Assembly: GCA_002104935.1 (NCBI GenBank)
Contig: MCGT01000043.1
Coordinates: 124,001-188,000, forward strand
DNA from: Hesseltinella vesiculosa
Taxonomy: Eukaryota > Mucoromycota > Mucoromycetes > Mucorales > Cunninghamellaceae
Reading direction: 5' to 3'
Length of the DNA: 64,000 bases
How positions within the stretch are numbered: the stretch's first letter is position 1; each line of letters starts with the position of its first letter. Positions 26,279-38,117 of this stretch are shown piece after piece. The notes under the pieces were generated by a model. It saw only the letters and a list, made by a program, of their open reading frames with translations, did no database searches and was not told the origin of the DNA. The position numbers and the translations under genes are program-made.

Positions 26279-28229
26279 ATGCCCTTTTACATTGTGTACT
26301 TTGCTCAGGTAAAAAACGAATAGCATCAGCCTGACTTGTGGCTGACATGTCGTTCCTTGTAGTTTCATGAAGAATTCCGTTTGCCAGAACTGGAATCACT
26401 GGCCGTTTTGGAAAATGTCAAGTACAGCTTCAGCAAGGACGACTACTCCCTAGACGTAAGTGGTATATTGTCGATGTTCAATGTTGATGCTGATCGCTTG
26501 CTTCTTGTTATTAAATAGAGTCCTTTTTTTAAAATCGAACTGGAAAGCGATGCTGATGCAGCACGATTGGCTCGACGATCGATCCTGATCAGGTACGTCG
26601 TTTACCTACTGCTCCCTTGCGCCAGCAGCCAAGTCTCACCTCTGTCTTGATTTTATTCTGTAGAAAGATCTACGAACTGTGGGGTGAAGGCGAAACGTAT
26701 GAAAAGGTACACGAACAGGTCAAGAGCAAACCCGAGCGTTGGGACGCCTACATGCAAGACAGTTTCAAATTCACAGTGGATGCGTTTGGCATGACGATCA
26801 CAGCAAAGCGACAAGTGGAAATCATCAACAGCTTCGGCTACCTTGGCTTCCAGGGTGATATTGACATGAAAACCCCTCAGCAAAAATACGGCTTGTTGGA
26901 GGACTGGGGGTGCCAGCGCCCCAGCACTGGCTTGAAATATGTGTACATGGGCCGCTTGGTGGCCCGAGGCAACCGAGATCTTGTCAAAACCTACAACCTC
27001 AAGAAGCGCAAATACCTCGGTACAACGTCCATGGATGCCGAGCTGTCCTTGATCATGGCGAACCAAGCGCTTGCAACGGATGCGAAAATGGTGTATGACC
27101 CCTTTGTCGGCACTGGCAGCTTCTTGTTCACCTGCGCTCATTTTGGCGCGTACACCATGGGTTCCGACATTGATGGCCGACAAATTCGAGGCAAGTCGCC
27201 GGAGAGCAGCATCCAAGGCAACGTCGCCCAATACAACCTACAAAGTCGAGTCGTGGATACCTTGGTGTTCGATGTTTGCCACCATCCCTGGCGCTGTACT
27301 GAATGGCTGGATGCCATTGTCACTGGTAAAGCAAAAAAAAAAAAAAAAAAAAAAGTGGGGTGGTGTCTATCTCAACCTATTTTTTTTTTTTTGTGTGTGT
27401 GCATAGATCGTACGTCTGATGATTCACGGCTTCCCAAATTCGGAGGTCACACACCTTGTATTGACACATTTTTTTTCGTCTCGATTTAGCTCCCTATGGT
27501 GTCCGTGCAGGCGCGAAGACACTTGGTCGCCGTGAAGGCAAGAAATATTCCCCATTGGCCCATGATGGACCCCGCGCTCCGTAAGTTTAGGGAAGTCATA
27601 ACGAAGGAATTCATCTTATTTTCATATTGAACAGTAAAGAGGAAGGCTATCCCCCCACTCGCCCCTATGAAATGTCGGAAGTTGTTTCAGATTTATTAAC
27701 CTTTGCCGCCCGCCATTTACGAGTGGGCGGCCGGCTAGTGTATTGGCTGCCTACGGTAGTGGACGATTACTCGGTGACAGATATCCCTAGCCACGCCGGC
27801 ATGGTGCTGCTGTCAAACAGCGAGCAAAACTTTGGTCAATGGTCTAGACGGTTGATCACTATGGAAAAGGTCCTACCTCTAGACAAGATGGATCTCAATG
27901 ACAACGCATCGCAAGACCCTGAGACCTTGGGTCATTATTTGTTTAGAGAAAAGGTAAAATTCGTAAAAAAAAAAAAAAAAAAAAAAAAAAACCGAAACAT
28001 GCGGCTAAACTATTCCTTCCCAAGTACTTTTCGTTTGGTCAAGACGACGCAAAAAAATAAAAAAAGCCATGTTTCAAACAGCGAACATTTTTTGGCAAAA
28101 TGTGGGGGAGGCAAGAAAAACTCTCTACTACAAATTCCCAGCATTTTTTTTTTTTTTCGTTCTTCTTTTCACTAGTATCTCAGTGTTACCATAACATGCC
28201 ATCTGGTAAGAGAGGACATTCAATATTAA
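26279..28229 (+). CDS. TRM11: tRNA (guanine-10-N2) methyltransferase, Trm11/TRMT11-like
   Basis: Catalytic subunit of the Trm11-Trm112 complex that forms m2G10 in tRNA (family knowledge). The start at 26279 gives MPFYIVYFAQ; spliced exons then encode the THUMP-like N-terminal region (FHEEFRLPELESLAVLENV, KPERWDAYMQDSFKFTVD) and the Rossmann methyltransferase: YLGTTSMDAELSLIMANQAL, the SAM motif YDPFVGTGSFLFTCAHFGA, SDIDGRQIRG, and a C-terminal half with LRVGGRLVYWLP. The expected DPPYG motif reads T-A-P-Y-G-V-R across the junction of intron 27326/27490, so the catalytic Asp is not visible under the simplest splice. Introns carry A-runs of 20 or more bases (27331, 27964). The last exon (28176-28229; FREK then YLSVTITCH) contains the start codon of the next gene. 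Confidence 0.85.
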
Positions 28230-30836
28230 AATAAAAACGTAATGGATGCGTTAACGCTGTCTTCTCTCATTTTGAAAATGGTCTTTAGACGACGTGCTGA
28301 AGAAAACTGCTATTGGCGTGGGTGGTGTCCTTGGCTCCATGTACCTTAATTCCAAGTTCAATGTCGGGGGCGATCTGTCTGTCATTATGAGAGGCTTGAA
28401 AATTAAACGCATGTAAGTCAACCATGCCAAAAAAAAAAAAAAAAATAAAGACATGCCTCTCAGCCGTCTCTCCTCAGCGCCACCGAAAAGCAACGCAAAG
28501 GTGAAATGCATGCCTACTATCTCTTCAAGGACAAGGCCAAGGCCAACCCTCACCGTGTCTTCTTGGTGTTTGAAGACCGTTCCTACACGTTTTTACAGAT
28601 TGAACAAGCTTCTAACCGTTTGGTAAAGTCCGTTTTTTCTCGCACGTCTCATTGAACCGTACATTTTCACAGGCCCACTGGTTATTGGCCCAAGGAGTGA
28701 AGAAACAAGGCAAGGTCAATGATGGTGAAATGGAAAGTCTCTGACAGACCTCTTTTTTTTTAACAGAACACGTGGCCATGATGCTTCAGAACCATCCCAC
28801 TTTTATTGTGGCCTGGTTTGCCATTCTCAAAATCGGTGCCGTTGCAGCCTTCATCAACAACAACCTACAAGAAGACTCCCTGGCCCATTGTGCAAAGGTG
28901 TCCAGTGCCCGGATTTTCTTGTTCGATCCTGTCTATGATACGCAGGTCAGCACCATCCTAGACAAGGTCAACCCTGCTACCCAATTTGTCGCCTTTGGTG
29001 AAGCCACCGAGTACAATAATATCCCAGCTTTGCCCTTTGGACAAACATTGAATCCTGACGATCTGGCTCCCTTCCCCGTCACAGACACCGATGACAACCT
29101 CATCCGCCACGCTACCGCTGATGACAATGCTATGTTGATTTACACTAGGTAAGCTTTTTTCCACCCGCCGCTGCGGATCATGGCGTGGGAACTTACTGCT
29201 TTCTTTTTTTGAAGTGGCACTACTGGCCATCCAAAGTAAGTTGTAGAAAAAAATAGCATGGGCTGGCTCACATTCCCTCTTCCACTCTAGGGCTGCTTTT
29301 ATTCGTCACTCGCGCTGTGTCTTGGCCTCCTTTGGTTTCTGCTTCACAATGGGTCTTTTACCTTCAGATCGCATGTACGCTTGCTTGCCATTGTACCACA
29401 GCTCAGCCAGTAAGGAGATCCTGTGTAGCTACAGCCCATCGTCTCACACTTTCTTCCCCAGGTATCATTGCTACCTTGGCTCCCATGGTTGGAGGAAGCT
29501 CGATCATTATTGCTCGAAAATTCCGTGTCTCTCAATTTTGGGATGACGTTGCCAAATTCGAGGCCACTGCTTTTATAGTACGCTGTCACCTTTTTTCTTC
29601 CCTGTGTGGTCAAAAAAATCTGACATGAACTGAACTCTTTTTTTTTTTTTTTCTTTGGTAGTACATTGGTGAGTTGTGCCGCTATTTGTTGACTCAGCCT
29701 GTGCGACCGATGGAAACCAAACATCAGATCCGCCTGATTTGTGGCAATGGCATGCGTCCTGACATCTGGGGCAAATTCCGTCAACGCTTCCAGATCCCCA
29801 CCATTGTTGAGGCAAGTGCTCCTGGCCCTTCCTTGAAAAAAAAAAAAAAAACCTGCTAACACCTTTCGTCAATAGTTCTATGCTGCTACCGAAGGTCCCG
29901 GCGGTCTCTTCAATGTCAACAAGAGCGACTTTGGTATGGGTGCCATTGGTCGCTTTGGCCCCTTGCTGCGTGCTGCCTCTCCTGGTTTGCTGGTCAAGGT
30001 GGATCCTGTCACCGAATACCCCACACGAAACGCCAAAGGGTATCTCATTCCTGTAAGCAACGGATGAACAGGGGGGTATTTTTTTTTCTGGCCGAGCAAA
30101 CTCACCCCACTTTTTTTCATGCTTCAAAGTGCAAGTTTGGTGAGGAAGGTGAATTTGTCATTAAATTAGATACCACTAACACGGATGACCCCACTGTCCC
30201 TCGCTTTGACGGCTACTACAACAACAAGGAAGCCAGCAATAAGAAGCTCATCCAAGACGCTTTTACCAAAGGCGACCTGTAAGCCAAAAAAAAAAAAAAT
30301 GGAAGATAGATAAGAAGCCAGAGGCCCTCATGATTTTTCTACCCAGGTATTACCGCACAGGTGACTTGCTAAAAATGAACAGCGATGGTTTTATCTATTT
30401 TGTCGATCGTATTGGTGATACGTTCCGTTGGAAATCTGAAAACGTGGCCACCACCGAGGTCGCTCACGCCATCTCGACTTTCCCTGGAATCCAAGAAGCC
30501 AATGTCTACGGGACACTTGTGCCAAACAATGATGGCCGTGCTGGTATGGCTGCTGTCGTCCTCCAGGGCGATCTCGCTGATTTTGACTTCAAGGGCCTAG
30601 CTGTGCATCTCAAGAAGCACCTGCCTGTCTATGCTGTGCCCCTGTTCTTGCGTGTTGTGCCTGCCATGGAAATCACCGGCACTTTTAAACAACAAAAAGT
30701 GCTCTTCCGTAACCAGGGCATTGACTTGTCCAAGGTCCCTTCGGATCAACCGGTCTACTGGCTTAGCAATAACGAATATGTCCCCTTCCGTTCTGAAGAT
30801 CATGAAGCTATTGTCACTGGCAAAGCAAAGCTCTAA
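28196..30836 (+). CDS. FAT1: FAT1/SLC27-type very-long-chain acyl-CoA synthetase / fatty acid transporter
   Basis: Activates imported or very-long-chain fatty acids to acyl-CoA; yeast Fat1 sits at the plasma membrane, ER and peroxisome (family knowledge). Start: ATG at 28196 in a 10-base exon (28196-28205), spliced to 28289, giving MPSDDVLKKTAIGVGGVLGS. The AMP-binding motif YTSGTTGHPK is spread over three exons, its core carried by a 21-nt microexon (29215-29235). Further marks are ACLPLYHSSA, FYAATEGPGG, the VLACS/FATP motif YYRTGDLLKMNSDGFIYFVD with RIGDTFRWKSENVAT, and MEITGTFKQQKVLFRNQG. It ends TGKAKL and lacks a plain SKL, so peroxisomal targeting is uncertain. About 620 residues, usual for the family. 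Confidence 0.92.
29215..29235 (+). other. 21-nt microexon in FAT1
   Basis: Flanked by introns 29149-29214 and 29236-29290 with GT-AG ends. It encodes the invariant part of the AMP-binding loop (S-GTTGHP-K shared with neighbouring exons); skipping it would remove seven residues in frame and inactivate the enzyme. Confidence 0.85.
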
Positions 30837-33732
30837 GACTCCTCCTCTTTCAGATTAGATCTCTTCGCTGTATTTCTACTCCCAATTCTGCCTTTGACAC
30901 ACTCTCCAAATCAATAAACAGAAAGCCATCCAGCATGGATGGTCAGGACCACTTTCTTTGTGTGGGTTGGGGACAAAAGGTGGAAGATATGTTTTTGTGC
31001 CGCGCTCTCTCATTTGCTGGATCGAACAAGACGTGTCCCCCCTTTTATTTAAGGTTCATCTCTTCACCATTCTATATAATAGCGAATGGGCCACTGAAGC
31101 ATGAAATAGCAACTTGTGCGAGGTCATGATTTCTTGGCTCAGACATTGCTGGGAATGCTTTTCGCATTTTTTGGGGTGAACTTATACACCGAGTGAATCT
31201 TCTTTGCTGGGTCTAATCGCTGCAAGGAAATGTCCAACAATGCCAAGGAATATCCCAACAGACCTGCTCTTGCACTCTCTTTGCCACCGAAACAAAAAAG
31301 GAAGATCCAAAGATTTTTTTTTTTTTTGCATTAACAATAGCCGCAGTCTGCCCCCCTGGCTGGTTGCTGGAGAGTATCTTGCAGGGTTGTAGCTAAGCGA
31401 TGGGTGGTTACGACATAGAATAACCTTACCCATAATCATATTTCGTTAACTTTTACTTGAAAATAAAAATGCGGGCGAATCGATGGCTCACGAATTTGGC
31501 AATTCTACTCGCCTCCTACTGTGTGGGCGACTTCCGGATCCTTTGGCTGAATCTTTGCTGTGTTTTTTTTCTTGTTGAATGTTACCAATGGCCTGTGTTA
31601 TACCTTCGGCTGAGCCAAGTCGAAGCTTTTGAAAATCTAAGCCTTCTCCTTTTTTTTGTAAGTGCACCTTTCTAATTTATTTTAATACATCTAGACTTAC
31701 ACTATACGATAGTCGTTCATGACTGCACCAATAACCTTGCGTGCATCAGCCAGGAGTCGAAAGCACTGTGCGGAAGTTGAATTTGACAATCCAAACTCAA
31801 AACCTTTTCGTTTTGAAAAAAAAAAACAAACGAAGCACAGCGTGTATGCGTGATTGAATTGGTGTGAAATTTTATATGGGCATGAAGATGCATCAATGAT
31901 GAGGATACTGAAAAAATCAGGCCCATTGGCGAAGGTCACCCAGCCAACATTTGACCAGATTCGTTTTGACATCTCCGATTCCCCAGCTAAAAAAGACGAG
32001 AAATCGGCCATTTTCACCAGGGGACCCCCAGGCGATCTGATCAAAAACCACAGTGCAGAATTCCTTTAAATAAATTCATCTCAAATTTTCCATACCAATG
32101 CAAAATCATGAAAAGCGGTTATGTCGGTATATTGCAATGTTTATCCTGGTAATATAATCGTCTTCACGGATTAAATCAGGCACTGGCTAGATCAAATATT
32201 TTCCCTCTGCAGCAATACTTTGTCTTGATTTTGATTGGTTGTACTTTGAACTTTGTGCAATATTTTTTGGCATAAATTTTTCGTTTTCTTTGTGTCTGAT
32301 CTTGCTTCAACCGTGGTTGACTTTGCCGGTTATACACACGAGAACTTGAAACAGTCCTTTTTTTTTTTTAAAAAAAAAGGAAGCTCTCTCATTCTAGCAA
32401 GGTCGTCATGATGCTGTTTGGTCTATCCACTGCTGACACACACGCTTTATGATACGACTGCCTACACGACAATTATGCGCCCAATGAACCTGAACGACTT
32501 TTTTGGAAACAACCACCAGCACATTTTCGTTGATCGTTGCCTAAGCATGCTGATACACATTGGATTCTCGCTGTGCCAAGTTTCAAATGATTCCAAGCAA
32601 AAGTGCGATGATCCTTGAAGTCAAAAAGACGATGACCTTCCTTTTCGCGTCAAACTAACCGTTGATTTTGACGTGTGTTGTAATATGTCTGCGGAACGAG
32701 TAACCTTATCGAGGGCGGAGCCGGAGATGTGTCTGAAATTTTAAGCTTCTTCCCTTTTTTTTTTTTTAATTACGCGCACGGAGCACAGCGATGGCGGCGA
32801 TCCTTAACCCTTCCCGAACCTAGTCATATGATGTTTCCCTCTTTTTAGTTTCTGTATCACCGAAGGCGTCTATTTCCTCTCTCGTGGCAAACTGAGAAAC
32901 TGGGATGCGACAGAACCCGAAGTGCCACTGCGCTCTTTGAGTTTCACGGGTGAAAAGGTTTCCACTGCCAGCCACGCTTCTGGCTGGATTCTTGCCAGGA
33001 ACAAGAGCTACGTGTCCAAAAACAGGATGAAAGAACAACGCCCAAGGCGGAAAAATAAAGACAAACTGCAGCCATTGTTGATTTTTCACTGGCCAGCCCA
33101 AAAACTTTGTCGCATGACCCTCTCAAAGCCACCAAGCTTGGCCGATGGGGTTGTGTCCCTGTAAAGGTGAGAAAAAAAGTCACTTAAAATAACTTTTAAT
33201 TGCATACACCCACTTATAGACAAGGCACCATCTCTCGTGACGCCATGAACTTGCACTTTCAGCTTCAGCACAAACGTTTTTTTTTTTTTGTCTTCAGCCA
33301 TGAACAGCATCGATAGATGAAACAGGATAAAAAGCCGTCGGGAGCTTGTATATGTACTTTTGTTAGAAGTCGTTAGTTTGGTACACATTTAACATGGCAA
33401 AAAACAAAAAAAAAAAAAAACGGGCTGCACAGTGTATGGCCATCCTGACTAGGCTGCCATTCCTCAGAGTAAGATTGGCGGTTTGACGCGCTATTCTTTA
33501 ATACCAGTATCACAGTCAAAAGAACATGACTGAATCCAAAAGCAAAGGAGTGACCTGCAACACAAAGGGTAATGTTACCTCCTTAGCAAAAGGGAAGAGA
33601 AGGAAATTAGCTTTTCTCTGCCACGTGACCCCGCCTGGTGGGGTGCAACAAAAAAAAAAAAAAAAACTTACGTTCCTTTTTCGCTGGTTCCGTTTTGTGT
33701 TTTCCTTTTTTTTTCTCCTCTCTCTATCGACC
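30837..33732. other. 2.9-kb gene-poor region
   Basis: Between FAT1 and the SPRY gene only the R1 repeat copy (31859-32052) is recognisable. Open frames in both strands are short and without family similarity. A T-run/A-run palindrome lies at 32358-32381, and a CACGTG E-box is present at ~33622 in the promoter of the next gene. Confidence 0.55.
31859..32052 (-). repeat. Interspersed repeat R1, second solo copy
   Basis: Reverse-oriented relative to the 14.1-kb copy. The plus strand reads KKSGPLAKVTQPTFDQIRFD, then SPAKKDEKSAIFTRGPPGDL, matching the peptide seen in the other copies. Confidence 0.75.
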
Positions 33733-36111
33733 ATGTCCACTTATACGCCATCCACTCCTTGTGTGGATCCATTGACGACATATCATTCAGCATTTCCTGC
33801 TCTGCAATCGATGCCATGGTCTAACAATGTGCCACCGCAGAAAAAGCGCCCTTCCATTAGCCATTACTCGCCCTCGCTTGCCCCACCTAAACCGCCGTTT
33901 TATTTACGACAAACCCACTATGACAGCCTTGTACGAGACCAATACCAGCAACATTTGCAGCGTCGTTATGACCAACATGCAAAATCGCAAGATGATACCC
34001 AACCTTGGGAAGCCGATTTACGTCTGCCCAGCCATTTAAATAACCTCGACAAATCCCGTTACTTGGAAGTCGACAAGTCTGGTCTTTCCGTTAGCTATGT
34101 TGGTAAATTGGGATGAGAAGACGATGGAAAAGGCATGTCCATTGTCACCTCACCATTCCCACACTCTTTACTGTAGGACCAGGGCGCGGGGAAGAACATG
34201 CAGGAGCAGTACGAGCCAATTTGCCTATGCCACCTCAATGTGGGGTTTACTATTTTGAAATGCAGATCAAAAGCAAGGGTGTTGATGGTTATATTGGCAT
34301 TGGGTTTTGTGGTCCAAAGAACGACTTGCGAAGATTGCCAGGTAAGGTGAAAGTTGAATGCAGGCGTGACGCGAAAAAAGGGTGTTGCGCCAAAATTGAG
34401 TTTTTGTTTACGGGTTCTCACGTTTCCTCCGCCCCCCCTCTCTCTGCTTAGGTTGGGATACTTTTTCCTATGGCTACCATGGTGATGACGGCCATTCTTT
34501 TGAAGGCTCAGGCACCGGAAAAACATATGGACCACGCTTCTCCACTGGTGATGTGATTGGCTGTGGTGTCAACTTTGCTGACCACACCGCCTTTTACACC
34601 AAGAATGGTCTTTCCCTAGGCGTCGCTTTTACCGACATCGATACCTCCAAACCCTTGTACCCCTGTCTTGGAATGCGCACCAGTGGTGAAGTGGTCACGA
34701 TCAATTTTGGCCAGTCCCCCTTTGCTTTCGACATTGCTCATTATGTCAAAGTAAGCCCAAAAAGTCCTCTCAGCGCGTTAACTTATTTTCTTTTCAGGAA
34801 CAAAAAAAAGGCGCCTGGCAACAGATTGAAACACAATCACCAAAAGTGGTCAACACCAAGGACCAAGTGCACCAGCTTATATTCTCGTACTTGATGCACC
34901 AAGGCTATACCAGCACTGCCAACGCCGTCATCAAAGAATCAAACCAAACCCTCCAAACACAGCTGCAGTGGGACCGCAATGCCCGTGGCTTGAACGAACG
35001 ACTCGGTAACTTTTTGGAAATTAAGGAAGTTATTCCACTGACCATCCCCGCTCCCAATATTTTTTTTTATTTGCCCTCAGCTATTAAAGCTGCGGTGATG
35101 CGTGGCGACATTGATGAAGCGATCTTGCTCATGCAGAAGCACTTTCCGCATTTGTTGACCAAACCGGATCCCGATGGCACTCACCTGCAATTCAACTTGG
35201 ACTGTCAAAAGTTTGTGGAGATGATCCACCTAAATACCCAACAGCCGCCACCCTGTGAGCCAATCCATCACGACGACATGCTTGTGTCGCCCACATCTCC
35301 CATGTTGGAAATCGACCCTTTGACCTTGCATTCCAACACTTCCGGCCACTCTTTTGTATCGCCTGTCACCACTCCCACCACCCCCTCGATGCCTGTGGCC
35401 ATCCATCCTGGCAACAGCCATGCTGTGCCGCCTCCTCGGCGCATGAGCTGGGCTGCTGTCGTGGCCGCCAGTCCCAGCTCTGTCCATCCCCCGGCCGCGC
35501 AACCTCCTCGTCGCCTGTCCCTCCGACGTGCAAGCATCAGCAGTGGCAGTGTGTTCAGCTCCTGCAGCAGCAGTGTCGGCGGAGGCCTGACGAGCCACTA
35601 CGAATGGGATCACGACGATGATGACTTTATCACTGATGACGATGAAGACAGCAGCGAAGTGCATGCCATCATGACCTATGGCCAGAAATTACAAGACCAA
35701 TATGACAAGGATGGGTCTCCTAAGGTGCGCACCAAATTAAAGGTAAGTGAAACGACTTGCCCGACTGCCTTTCAACAACAACCTCCCCCTTTTATTAGCA
35801 AGTTTTTTCATTGCTGGCGTACCCCAATCCTAAATCAAGCACCATGGGCCATTTGTTAGACAAGAGTCAAAGGGAAGCTCTGGCTAACCAGATCAACGCA
35901 GCCATCCTCGGTAAAACATACGGCTAGATAAAGGGCACACGGGCAAGGTGCCTTCTGACAACGATTTCTTTTTTTAGAGGACCAACAGCAACCTGAAACG
36001 CCTGCTCTTGAGCGCTTGTTTCGACAAGCGATCGCTGTGAACAAGTCGCTGGCCTGCCTTGGCCACGGTGAATCGACGCTGATCAACCTCGCCATTGAAT
36101 CTCTCGACTAA
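33733..36111 (+). CDS. SPRY-LisH-CTLH-CRA protein, RanBP9/10 (Gid1/Vid30)-like
   Basis: Scaffold and substrate-receptor-docking subunit of the GID/CTLH E3 ubiquitin ligase (family knowledge). The start at 33733 ([12 protein letters not shown]) follows a short T-rich leader; an upstream in-frame ATG at 33526 exists but the added sequence looks like leader. After ~120 disordered residues comes the SPRY domain ([48 protein letters not shown]), then LisH ([20 protein letters not shown]), CTLH ([20 protein letters not shown]), a long Ser/Pro and acidic insert (~200 residues), and the CRA tail ending [10 protein letters not shown]. At least six introns. No neighbour shares its pathway. Confidence 0.9.
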
Positions 36112-36247
36112 ACTTAGTATGCACCACTTTAGTGTTCTTAATTTTACGTTTTATAAAAACAAGTGGGTCAAAAAGAAATAAAATGATGTATCTGGTACGG
36201 AACGGCTTGTCACATGGGGGGGGGGTATTAGAAGCGTTGATGGGAGT

Positions 36248-36739
36248 CTATTGATCTGGAGGCCAAGTGCCGTCCCTTTTCCAGCCATGGACCAGAACTG
36301 GAATCTAGGCAATACCGTGCAATAAAAGACAATAATCAAGGTGAGTGAGCGGGATCGCCATGGATCAAGTCCCATCTTTCATTACTGCGAGATGAAGAGG
36401 CAGTGGCTGATCAAATGCCTGGCGATCCTTGACATGTTTTTGGTACAGCGATTCTTTCACATTGTCGGCTAAGGGAAGGGCTAGTGGATGGCTGCGTTCA
36501 ACAATCTCTATTGTCCGAGTTGTCCAGGCTTTTCTCTGCCGTTGCCATTCTTCTTCTCCTAGCGCATTGGCCATTGATTCAAGATTTAGCAGAAGAAAAG
36601 CGAGCCGGCTCTCAAAAAAAAAAAAAAGAGGTTGGTCAAAAGCTTCCCAACCACTGCATCGTCGCTTTCCCTCGTCCATTAAAGGAGGATGGTAAAGAAT
36701 AGTATTTATTACGGCGTGTGATCCCTTTGATTCTCTCAC
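36248..36739 (-). CDS. Small Gag1-clamp (DUF4050)-like protein
   Basis: Function not established. Two exons join in frame: 36386-36739 and 36248-36304 (intron GTAATG...CCTAG, 36305-36385). The product contains EEEWQRQRKAWTTRT, ESLYQKHVKDRQAFDQPLPL and, after splicing, IPVLVHGWKRDGTWPPDQ. The order W-x-x-(Q/R)R-x-x-WT, Y-x-x-x-V, PLPL, L-x-x-GW-x-x-x-G-x-WP is what I remember of the fungal DUF4050/Gag1-like clamp family. The 5' end is uncertain: the frame from 36739 crosses a phenylalanine run encoded by a T-run and may include an unrecognised intron; the minimum start is ATG 36574 (81 residues). The gene is easy to miss because the conserved motif straddles the splice site. Confidence 0.6.
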
Positions 36740-37365
36740 ACCAACGTTACGGAGACGCTTGGTCAGATAGTTTATCCTCGGTGTGTCAATTGTCTTGCAT
36801 CAACGATGGGGTCATCTTCAGCAGTACCTGAAAATCTATCATCCTTCCAATATATCATCCAAACGACAATGTAGTTTTCATTGTTGACTCGATGGCCAGC
36901 ATATCACTACTTGTTTATCATCATTGCCCTACGACGCATCAGCGAGCAAGGGAAAGATTTAAAAAAAAAACACGAGACTGCACGGCAGGCAAAGAAACAC
37001 AAATCAGCGGTTTCCGTCGCTTGTCACTGCGGAATGGTTTTCTCTTTTGCTTCTTGCACTCTCCATCCCCACTTGCTAATATCGCATGAACTCAATCTAA
37101 GATCAATAAAAGTAATAAGGAAAGAGAAAAAAGATCAGCGTTGATTTGGGTTATTTATTATTGTTTTTGCACTGCGACTGCTCCCCTGGTCATTTTTTTT
37201 TTTTTTTTTTTTTTTTTAGCAATGCTGTTTGAGCTTTGTAGCCAAAGGTTTGCTATTCTAACGGATTGAAACCGTCCTTTATTTGTTTATTTTATGACGA
37301 AAAATTATACACATGAGAGGGAGGGGCATCTAGGAGGAAAAAAAGGAAGGGGCTTGTATGATTGT
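36740..37365. other. Intergenic region
   Basis: About 0.6 kb between the small gene and the uS7m stop. A T-run of about 24 lies at 37193. Nothing coding that I can support, though missing 5' exons of the DUF4050-like gene could lie here. Confidence 0.4.
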
Positions 37366-37881
37366 TTATCGACCCTGAGAGTTGTATACGACTTGGGCAT
37401 TGGCACGGTTGGCAAGGGCTTGCTTGTGCAGGGACAGTTTCTTTTGCAAGACAGAGCTGGAGCCATCGAGAATGCCATGGACTTCGGCGGCAAATCGTTC
37501 TTCAAAGGTCTTTTCGTTGCGTTTGGAGGCGGCGTCCAGCAACCAAACAATGGCTCGTCGGCGTCGTTGGCGTTCTCTCAGAGCCGTGGGCACATGGATC
37601 ACTTTGGAGCCCTTCTTGCTTGAAGTCAGCTTGATCAAGGGTGAGGCTTCTTCGATGGCAGTGGCCAGCTGGCTATAAGGTTCCTTTTCGGTGCGCTTTT
37701 CAAGCTGCTTCATGCTGTCACTCACCAATCGTTGTGCTCGTGCCTTTTTACCATCTCGCATAATGGTGTTGACCAGTTGACTAACCAGAGCATCATCAGG
37801 AACAACTGTTTCGGGTTTTGTCGTAAAGGTGCGCATGGCAGGCATCACACCCACTCGTTGAAATAGGGATCGGGCAAACAT
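37366..37881 (-). CDS. RSM7: Mitochondrial ribosomal protein uS7m
   Basis: Small-subunit protein that organises the 3' domain of the mitochondrial 12S/15S rRNA. One exon, 171 residues. The N-terminus MFARSLFQRVGVMPAMRTFT is basic and hydroxylated, fitting a mitochondrial presequence. The S7 body follows: VSQLVNTIMRDGKKARAQRL, SKKGSKVIHVPTALRERQRR and RAIVWLLDAASKRNEKTFEE, ending VVYNSQGR. The start at 37881 is the first ATG before the presequence; the longer open frame upstream passes a poly-Phe run that looks like 5' UTR. The next gene upstream, GPN2, is also on the minus strand. Confidence 0.93.
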   Translation of the reverse strand: MFARSLFQRVGVMPAMRTFTTKPETVVPDDALVSQLVNTIMRDGKKARAQRLVSDSMKQLEKRTEKEPYSQLATAIEEASPLIKLTSSKKGSKVIHVPTALRERQRRRRAIVWLLDAASKRNEKTFEERFAAEVHGILDGSSSVLQKKLSLHKQALANRANAQVVYNSQGR

Positions 37882-38117
37882 GTCAAGGTAATTTGAAAAA
37901 AAAAAAAAAAATAAAAGAGAACTGAACCTCCAAGAAAAAAAAACACTCCCTCTTTCAAGCAACTCCGCCCAGCCTGCACCACTGAGGCTTAGTCCGCGCC
38001 GCTCTGCCAAATTCCCCATTCTCATTTGCATGAACAATGCGCAGTCGTGCAAGACTTCTTGCGTATCAGATTTGGATGGTTTTATCGTTTATTTACAAAG
38101 GAGACGTTGATTTGCCA

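Noticed and set aside
32358..32381. T-run followed by A-run near 32.37 kb as a terminator hairpin
   Set aside because: Simple homopolymers with no gene end nearby; A/T runs are common throughout the window.
34095..35664. Minus-strand frames opposite the SPRY gene, some Gly/Arg/His-rich
   Set aside because: Mirror translations of the SPRY gene's low-complexity Ser/Pro and acidic codons.
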